Source: SXXH01 sp041165735 (GTDB taxonomy: Bacteria; Planctomycetota; UBA1135; GCA-002686595). From it: 64,000 bases of DNA. The stretch is from assembly GCA_046341775.1 (NCBI GenBank), contig JBKDQQ010000178.1, forward strand, positions 1-64,000, written 5' to 3'. This document shows positions 59,006 to 64,000 of this stretch, one piece after another (within the stretch, counting starts at the first letter, position 1; each line of letters starts with the position of its first letter). The notes below the pieces were generated by a model. The model was not told the DNA's origin and did not search any database. It was given only the letters and a program-made list of their open reading frames with translations. Both the position numbers and the translations under genes were made by a program.

Positions 59006-61627
59006 ATGCGAACGCTGCTCCATCTGCTCGCGCCCGCCCTGCTGCTCGCCGCCTGCGTGCGACCGCCCGTCGCCGACGAAGTCCCGCGCGCCATCCCGCG
59101 TCCCACCGAGCACCGCCTCGACGAAGGCGCCGAGCGCGAGCACAAGGCTTCGCGCAAGCGTTGGATCGAATCGATGCACAAGGCCGCGGAGGGCGTCGAT
59201 TGGCGCGCCATCGAGCGCCAGAACCAGGAGCGCGAGGAGGCCCGGCGACGCGCCTGGGCGCAGGGCACCGCGCTGATCCCGTCGCGCTGGAGCGAAGTCG
59301 GCTCGAAGAACCAGGCTGGCCGCATGCATTGCGTGCAGCGTTCGCCGTCCGTGGCCGGCCGCCTGTACGCGGGCTCCTCGCTCGGCGGCGTGTGGCTGGG
59401 CAACGAGAACGGCACTGGTTGGACGCCGATCGGCGACAACCTCGCGGGTGGCGCGCATTGGATCGAAGTGTTGCCGCCCGAGGTCGCCGGCGGCGAGGAG
59501 GTCGTGCTCGTCGCCAACGATGGCGGCAAGGTCTCGGTCACGCGCGACCGCGGCGAGTCGTGGGCGCAGCCCGCGGGCCTGCCGGCGCTCAGCTCGTGCC
59601 GCGGCATGGCCAAGCTCGCCACCACGCCGCCAACCTTGCTCGTCTACGGGCAGTACAACCCGGGCTCGGGCACGCGTCCGGGCTTGTTCGCCTCGACCGA
59701 CGGCGGACGCACCTTCGCCAACCGCTGGACCGGCAACGCGAACCATCCGGGCGGCATCTGGGTGCCGCGCATCGGCGCGACGGCCGCCACGGACGTCTAC
59801 ATCCTGCACCGCGGCCAAGTGCTGAAGTCGAACACCGGAGGCACGAACCCCGTCGTGGTCGGAACGCTCGACGCGACCGCCACGCAAGGCTGGATCTCGG
59901 GCAGCGAAGCCGGCGCGCCGCAGTTGTACGCGATCCAGCGCATCGGCAGCGCGTGGCGCCTCTATTCCTCGAGCAACGCCGGCGCGTCGTGGAGCCATGT
60001 CCACACGCCCACCGACGTGTGGGAAGGCACCTTGTGCGCCTCGATCACGAATCCCCAGCTCGTCGCCTACGGCGGTGTCGAGACCTGGCGCTCCACGAAC
60101 GGCGGAGCGACCTTCGCCAAGGTCAACAACTGGGGCGACTACTACGGCAATCCCGCGCAGCGCCTGCACGCCGACATCCCCGGCATCTTCGCCCTGCCGA
60201 ACGGCGCCGGCGAGATCTGGTACGTGGCCACCGACGGCGGCTTGTACGAGAGCCGCACGCAACTCGCCACCGTGCAGAACCTGTCGCTGTCGGGACTGGG
60301 CGTGTCGCAGTACTACTCGACGCACACCTCGCGCACGAGTCCGACGCTGATCGTCGCCGGCGCGCAGGACCAGGGCTACCAGCGCGGCTACTTGTCCGCT
60401 CCGACCGGCAGCGGTCCATCGACGAACTTCGCCCAGCTCATCTCCGGCGACTACGGACACCTCACCTCGTCGGACGGCACGCACAACCTGCTCTACAGCG
60501 TGTACCCTGGCTTCGTGCTCGTGCAGCAGGGCGAGGCGAACCCGCAACTGCTCTCGCCGTATGTGAACTTCCCGAGCGGAGCGACCAACGCCTGGCTGCC
60601 GCCGATCCACGCCGACCCGACGGATCCCACGGCGTTCTTCTTCTGCGGCAACACGCTCTGGCGCCATCGCCGCACCACCTTCAACAACTGGCCGGCGACG
60701 CAATGGACGACGAGCAACCTGCTCGACGGCGGCGCGACCTACGTGTCCCAGATCGCCTTCGCGCCGTCGAACGCGCAGCGCGCCTACTGCGTCAACAACG
60801 CCGGCCGCGTGTATCGCTCGCTCGACCGCGGCGTCACCTGGACCTTGGCGAGTTCCAGCGGCCCCGCGCCGCACTACTTCTACGGCAACGCGCTGGCGGT
60901 GCACCCGACCAACCCCGACGAAGCGGTAGTCGGAGGCTCGGGCTACTCGACCGTGGCGGCGCGCCGCACCACCGACGGCGGGGCGACTTGGACCGGCATC
61001 GGCACGGGCCTGCCCTCGACGCTGATCTACGACCTCGCCTACGGCAACGACGGCTCGGTGTTCGCCGCCACGGAAGCCGGTCCGTACCGCTGGCACCCGA
61101 GCCTGGGCTCGTGGCAGAGCCTCGCCGAACCCGGCTTGCCCATCACGGTCTTCTGGTCGGTCGAAGTGGTCGACGCGGGGGCGACGGCGCGCTTCGCCAC
61201 CTACGGACGCGGCATCTGGGACTGGCGCATCGGACCGCCCACCGGCGCCGCGTCCTTCGCCGCGTACGGAACGGGACTCGGCGGCGCGAACATCCTCTCC
61301 TTGGACACGCGCACCTTGCCGATCCTCGGCACCACGGTGGTCTTCGACGTGGTCTCGCCCAACCTCGGCGCGCGTTCGGGCATCCTGTTCAACTCGACCT
61401 TCGGCGGCTCGGCGAGCTTCGGCGGCGGCACCGTGCTGTGCGATCCTGTGCTCTCGACCCGCAGGTTCCTGCTCGACGACACCGGCATGGGACAGGTGCG
61501 CTTCGCGGTGCCCAACGATCCGACCATCGTCGGCACGACGATGTACTTCCAGGCGATGGTCTTCGATCCGACCGTCGCGCAGGGCTACGCGTTCAGCAAC
61601 GGCCTCGAGGCGAGCTTCGGCCACTGA
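59006..61627 (+). CDS. Lipoprotein with BNR/sialidase-like propeller and planctomycete C-terminal domain
   Basis: 873 residues from the ATG at 59006. Lipoprotein signal MRTLLHLLAPALLLAAC with C17 at the lipobox. A basic helical segment (30-85) leads into two BNR-rich beta-propellers with Asp-box-like motifs such as SVTRDRGESWAQPAGL, ASTDGGRTFANRW and YRSLDRGVTWTLAS. These are typical of exo-glycosidase or cell-surface binding folds (sialidase, VPS10-like). The C-terminal 125 residues (ASFAAYGTGLGGANILSLDT to FSNGLEASFG) form a separate beta domain, with AMVFDPTVAQGYAFSNGLE as its end. Probably tethered to the membrane and exposed. Catalytic sialidase residues (Arg triad) are not evident, so a binding role is more likely. 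Confidence 0.8.
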   Translation: MRTLLHLLAPALLLAACVRPPVADEVPRAIPRPTEHRLDEGAEREHKASRKRWIESMHKAAEGVDWRAIERQNQEREEARRRAWAQGTALIPSRWSEVGSKNQAGRMHCVQRSPSVAGRLYAGSSLGGVWLGNENGTGWTPIGDNLAGGAHWIEVLPPEVAGGEEVVLVANDGGKVSVTRDRGESWAQPAGLPALSSCRGMAKLATTPPTLLVYGQYNPGSGTRPGLFASTDGGRTFANRWTGNANHPGGIWVPRIGATAATDVYILHRGQVLKSNTGGTNPVVVGTLDATATQGWISGSEAGAPQLYAIQRIGSAWRLYSSSNAGASWSHVHTPTDVWEGTLCASITNPQLVAYGGVETWRSTNGGATFAKVNNWGDYYGNPAQRLHADIPGIFALPNGAGEIWYVATDGGLYESRTQLATVQNLSLSGLGVSQYYSTHTSRTSPTLIVAGAQDQGYQRGYLSAPTGSGPSTNFAQLISGDYGHLTSSDGTHNLLYSVYPGFVLVQQGEANPQLLSPYVNFPSGATNAWLPPIHADPTDPTAFFFCGNTLWRHRRTTFNNWPATQWTTSNLLDGGATYVSQIAFAPSNAQRAYCVNNAGRVYRSLDRGVTWTLASSSGPAPHYFYGNALAVHPTNPDEAVVGGSGYSTVAARRTTDGGATWTGIGTGLPSTLIYDLAYGNDGSVFAATEAGPYRWHPSLGSWQSLAEPGLPITVFWSVEVVDAGATARFATYGRGIWDWRIGPPTGAASFAAYGTGLGGANILSLDTRTLPILGTTVVFDVVSPNLGARSGILFNSTFGGSASFGGGTVLCDPVLSTRRFLLDDTGMGQVRFAVPNDPTIVGTTMYFQAMVFDPTVAQGYAFSNGLEASFGH

Positions 61628-61654
61628 GGCCGCGCCGGCCGGACGGGGCGCGGT

Positions 61655-62131
61655 TCACAACGCGGTCCCGATGATCTCCGTCTCGAAGACGAGCTCGCCG
61701 CCATAGAAGCCTTGCGCGGCGTAGACGAACATGCGCGAGCGCACCTTGAGCGGCTTGCAGGCGAAGAGCATCGTGCCCGCGGGCTCGACGGCGCCGCGGA
61801 AGCGAGTGCCGTCCATGCCGGCGAAGCCGAGGAATCCGGCGAAGCCCGGCGTGCGCTCCATGTAGTCCCAACTGCACAGTTGCGCGGCCGATTCGCACAT
61901 CAGGACGCCCGGGAACAACGGGCGTCCGGGGATGTGGTCGGCGGCCCACCAATCGTCGGCGCGGATCTCCTTCCACGCCACGGAAGGAGCGGAGTCCGCG
62001 CCGTGCGCGGCCACGCCGTCGAGCAGCGCGAGCCGTCCGGCCTGCTTGAGGCGCGCGTAGATGGCCGCCTTCGTGGCGTAGGGCCGGGACAAGTCGCAGG
62101 AGGCGGGGGAGATCAGCGGCTCGGAGGGCAT
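61655..62131 (-). CDS. FabZ/FabA-like hotdog-fold dehydratase
   Basis: 158 residues from the ATG at 62131. The hotdog helix carries HIPGRPLFPGVLMCESAAQLCSWD, with the catalytic His in HIPG and the acidic residue in CESAAQ, as in FabZ and FabA (HFPGxPxxPGVLxxE). Strands GFAGMDGTRFRGAVEPAG and FYGGELVFETEIIG fit the family. It would dehydrate a 3-hydroxyacyl thioester in lipid or polyketide synthesis. There is no fab cluster around it; it converges on the propeller lipoprotein gene (27 bp) and diverges from a PLP-enzyme gene (93 bp). An isolated paralogue outside the main fatty-acid operon is plausible. Confidence 0.82.
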   Translation of the reverse strand: MPSEPLISPASCDLSRPYATKAAIYARLKQAGRLALLDGVAAHGADSAPSVAWKEIRADDWWAADHIPGRPLFPGVLMCESAAQLCSWDYMERTPGFAGFLGFAGMDGTRFRGAVEPAGTMLFACKPLKVRSRMFVYAAQGFYGGELVFETEIIGTAL

Positions 62132-62224
62132 GGCGGCCAAGTGTAGGGAGCGCCCGCGCGCGGCGACAGCGCCGGCCCGCCGACCCGCGGCGACGAGCGG
62201 GTCGCGGACCGTTAACATCCGCGC

Positions 62225-63442
62225 ATGGCGAACGGCGACCATCTGCGCGCTCCGGGCGAACTCGATCCCGCCACCTTGTGCGTGCACGGGGGGTGGCGGC
62301 CCGACGAGGCGCAGCGCGCCGCCGTGCTGCCGCTGGTGCGCTCCTCGACCTTCCGGTTGTTCGACGACGCCTACGCGGCGATGGTGGAGGGGCGCGCGGA
62401 CGAGGCGTGGATCTACTCGCGCCTCAGGAACCCGACGCTCGACGCGGTGCAGGCGAAGCTCGCCGCGCTCGAAGGCGCCGAGCGCGCGCTGCTCTTCGCC
62501 TCGGGCATGGCGGCCATCCACGCGGCCGCGCTGGCCTGCGTCGGAGCAGGCGACCGCATCGTCGCTCCGCGCTCCGTCTACGGCTCGACCTGGGACCTCT
62601 TCAAGAACCTGCTCGGCCCGCTCGCCGTGCGCGCGGACTTCGTCGACTACGACGACGACGCGGCCCTCGAGCGCGCGCTGGACGACGGACCCGTGCGGCT
62701 CGTGTGGGCCGAGAGCCTCTCGAATCCGACCATGGCCGTGGCCGACCTGCCGCGGCTCGCCGCGCTGGCGCACGCGCGCGGCGCGCGGCTCGTGGTCGAC
62801 GCCACCTTCGTCTCGCCGCTGTTGCAGCGTCCGCTCGAACTCGGCGCGGACCTCGTGGTGCACTCGGCCACCAAGTACCTCGCCGGCCACTCGGACCTCG
62901 TGGGCGGCGTCGTCTGCGGCGGTGCGGAGCTCGTCAAGCAGTGCTTCCGCAAGCTGCAGCTGGCGGGCGGCTGCATGGACCCCGAGGGGGCCTGGCTGCT
63001 CGACCGAGGCGTGAAGACGTTGCAGTTGCGCATGGCGCGCCATTGCGAAGGATCGCTGCTCTTGGCTCGGCGCATGGAGGGCCACCCCGATGTGCTGCGC
63101 GTGCTGCATCCGGGGCTCGGCTCGCATCCGCGGCGCGAGCTCGCCGCGCGCCTCCTGCCGCGCGGCTCGGGCGGGAGGTGGTCGATGGTGCTCTCCGGCG
63201 GCGACGCGCGCGCGTCGCGCTTCGCGCGGGCGTTGCGGCTCGCACTCGAGGCGTCCAGCCTCGGCGGAGTCGAGACGCTCGTGTCGCTGCCGTTCAACAC
63301 CAGCCACGCGCGTCTCGACGCGGCGGAGCGCGCCGCGGCCGGCATCGCGCCCGGCTTCGTGCGCGTCTCGACCGGCATCGAGGACCCGGAGGACCTCGCG
63401 CGCGACTTCGAGGCGGCGCTCGCGGCCTCGCGCGCCGGCTGA
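62225..63442 (+). CDS. Cys/Met metabolism PLP-dependent enzyme (cystathionine synthase/lyase or methionine lyase family)
   Basis: 405 residues from the ATG at 62225. Fold-type I signatures: ATLCVHGG, YSRLRNPTLDAVQAKLAALEGAERALLFASGMAAI, RSVYGSTW and the PLP lysine in VVHSATKYLAGHSDLVGG. The C-terminal region keeps the conserved SLGGVETLVSLP and GFVRVSTGIEDPEDL. It could be cystathionine gamma-synthase, gamma-lyase, O-acetylhomoserine sulfhydrylase or methionine gamma-lyase; sequence alone does not separate these. Divergent from the FabZ-like gene and followed by a hairpin. Confidence 0.88.
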   Translation: MANGDHLRAPGELDPATLCVHGGWRPDEAQRAAVLPLVRSSTFRLFDDAYAAMVEGRADEAWIYSRLRNPTLDAVQAKLAALEGAERALLFASGMAAIHAAALACVGAGDRIVAPRSVYGSTWDLFKNLLGPLAVRADFVDYDDDAALERALDDGPVRLVWAESLSNPTMAVADLPRLAALAHARGARLVVDATFVSPLLQRPLELGADLVVHSATKYLAGHSDLVGGVVCGGAELVKQCFRKLQLAGGCMDPEGAWLLDRGVKTLQLRMARHCEGSLLLARRMEGHPDVLRVLHPGLGSHPRRELAARLLPRGSGGRWSMVLSGGDARASRFARALRLALEASSLGGVETLVSLPFNTSHARLDAAERAAAGIAPGFVRVSTGIEDPEDLARDFEAALAASRAG

Positions 63443-63450
63443 GCCGGCCC

Positions 63451-63480
63451 GCCGCCTGTCAAATTCTCTTTACAGGCGGC
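63451..63480. terminator. Hairpin with AT core between convergent genes
   Basis: GCCGCCTGTCAAA (63451-63463), loop TTCTC, TTTACAGGCGGC (63469-63480): a 12-bp stem with one bulged C. It fills the 40-bp gap between the PLP enzyme stop and the stop of the gene on the other strand, and has A3/T3 next to the loop. A good bidirectional terminator candidate, related in core sequence to other GTCAA palindromes in the window. Confidence 0.6.
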
Positions 63481-63482
63481 CC

Positions 63483-64000
63483 TCAGCGCGCCGGCAGCAC
63501 GACCACGCCACTCGTCGTCGCGCGCGGATCCACCTCGATGCCGAAGTCGGCGACGCGTCCGTCCTGCGAGCGCACCTGCAGGCGCCAGCCGCCCGGCCAC
63601 AACCAGCGCTCCGCGAGGCGTCCCGTCGCGTCGGTGCGTCCCCGCAAGGCGCCTTGCGGGTCGCCGAAGCCCGAAACATGCGCGTCCACGACCGGCGCGC
63701 CCCCCGGCTCGAGCACCTCCAGCTCCAGAGCGCCGCAGACGGGCAACTGCCTGCGCGGCGCGCGCAGGCTCGGCGCGGCGAAGTCGAGCTCCACGGGCTG
63801 GAGCAGCGGCGCCTCGGGCGGGCCCGTCCACAAGCGGTGCGACCCGTCGACGACCTCGTCGAAGCGCCACATCCCGCGCTGGTCGCTGCGCGTCTCGCGC
63901 CGCTCGCCGTGCGCCTCCAGCACGACGAGCACGCCTTCCGCGGGCTGGCCATCGGCGTCGACCAGCTCGCCGTCGACCAGTCCCGGCGGATCGAGCCGCA
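63483..64000 (-). CDS. Carboxypeptidase-regulatory-domain-like protein (5' end outside window)
   Basis: The last about 172 codons of a gene entering from the right edge. Visible sequence includes LDPPGLVDGELVDADGQPAEG, a second repeat CGALELEVLEPGGAPVVDAHV and the ending VDPRATTSGVVVLPAR. The pattern of DxxGxPxxxAxV with a following TDxxGR is that of carboxypeptidase-regulatory (transthyretin-like) beta-sandwich repeats found on exported planctomycete proteins. The N-terminus is not visible, so secretion and length are unknown. It converges on the PLP enzyme gene. Confidence 0.6.
   Translation of the reverse strand, partial: RLDPPGLVDGELVDADGQPAEGVLVVLEAHGERRETRSDQRGMWRFDEVVDGSHRLWTGPPEAPLLQPVELDFAAPSLRAPRRQLPVCGALELEVLEPGGAPVVDAHVSGFGDPQGALRGRTDATGRLAERWLWPGGWRLQVRSQDGRVADFGIEVDPRATTSGVVVLPAR

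Noticed and set aside
55751..61624. A very long minus-strand open frame (over 1,900 codons) crossing lgt, pus10 and the propeller lipoprotein
   Set aside because: It overlaps several well-supported genes and has Arg/Ala/Gly-rich, domain-free translation; a by-product of strong third-position GC.
59006..61627. Active sialidase
   Set aside because: Asp-box-like blades are present, but the catalytic Arg triad and Tyr/Glu pair are not evident.
1..64000. tRNA, rRNA or riboswitch
   Set aside because: No cloverleaf with a T-loop GTTCRA context and no conserved riboswitch core was recognised by eye. A covariance-model scan would be needed to be sure.

Overview
This is a high-GC bacterial chromosome segment that most resembles a Planctomycetota genome, probably of the Saltatorellus-like lineage. 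That placement is inferred. It rests on five secreted proteins sharing a cysteine-rich C-terminal domain (FCFGDG...CPCGN...FCTPSTFNL), a cyclase-like/TPR/ExbB operon, an ECF-type sigma factor next to two very large TPR-tailed Ser/Thr kinases, futalosine-pathway menaquinone genes, and mostly weak Shine-Dalgarno sites. I see no insertion sequence, prophage, CRISPR array, tRNA or rRNA. Nearly all long open frames that overlap the listed genes are GC-rich shadows.

Layout. 1-6,687 (minus): operon of a membrane-anchored squalene-cyclase-like protein, two exported TPR proteins and an ExbB/TolQ proton channel cut by the window edge. 6,742-11,320: M28 metallopeptidase, FKBP isomerase, EF-P with an atypical loop, a small gene with an in-frame TGA read here as selenocysteine, and ApaG. 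11,324-27,204 (all minus): HPP membrane protein and DNA topoisomerase VI subunit A, then four secreted modular paralogues, topoisomerase VI subunit B and a fifth paralogue. 27,482-36,384: mqnA, mqnE and mqnC of the futalosine pathway, mixed with an rRNA-type methyltransferase, a pseudouridine synthase, an HDOD regulator, a Spy-like protein and a DUF429 protein. 36,504-43,169: a TlpA-like thioredoxin with a UxxC site (second in-frame TGA), a paralogue that has lost both redox residues, glycyl-tRNA synthetase and a TMTC-like membrane/TPR protein. 43,328-49,773: sigma factor and two receptor-like kinases. 49,810-57,726 (minus): gamma-glutamyltransferase, a propeller lipoprotein, a UDP-galactopyranose-mutase-like flavoprotein, an RNase HII-like protein and Lgt. 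57,908-64,000: an archaeal/eukaryotic-type Pus10 pseudouridine synthase, a BNR-propeller lipoprotein, a FabZ-like dehydratase, a Cys/Met-metabolism PLP enzyme and a partial carboxypeptidase-regulatory-domain protein.

The most notable content is two probable selenoproteins, each with a hairpin just 3' of its UGA. The hairpin in the 10.3-10.7 kb gene closely resembles the E. coli fdhF SECIS, including a GGUC tetraloop. Next come two information-processing systems best known from archaea and eukaryotes (Topo VI and Pus10), and an array of secreted paralogues with 4, 3, 3, 2 and 4 copies of one module that lies around and between the two Topo VI genes. All functional calls are from reading the sequence. 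No database search was run.
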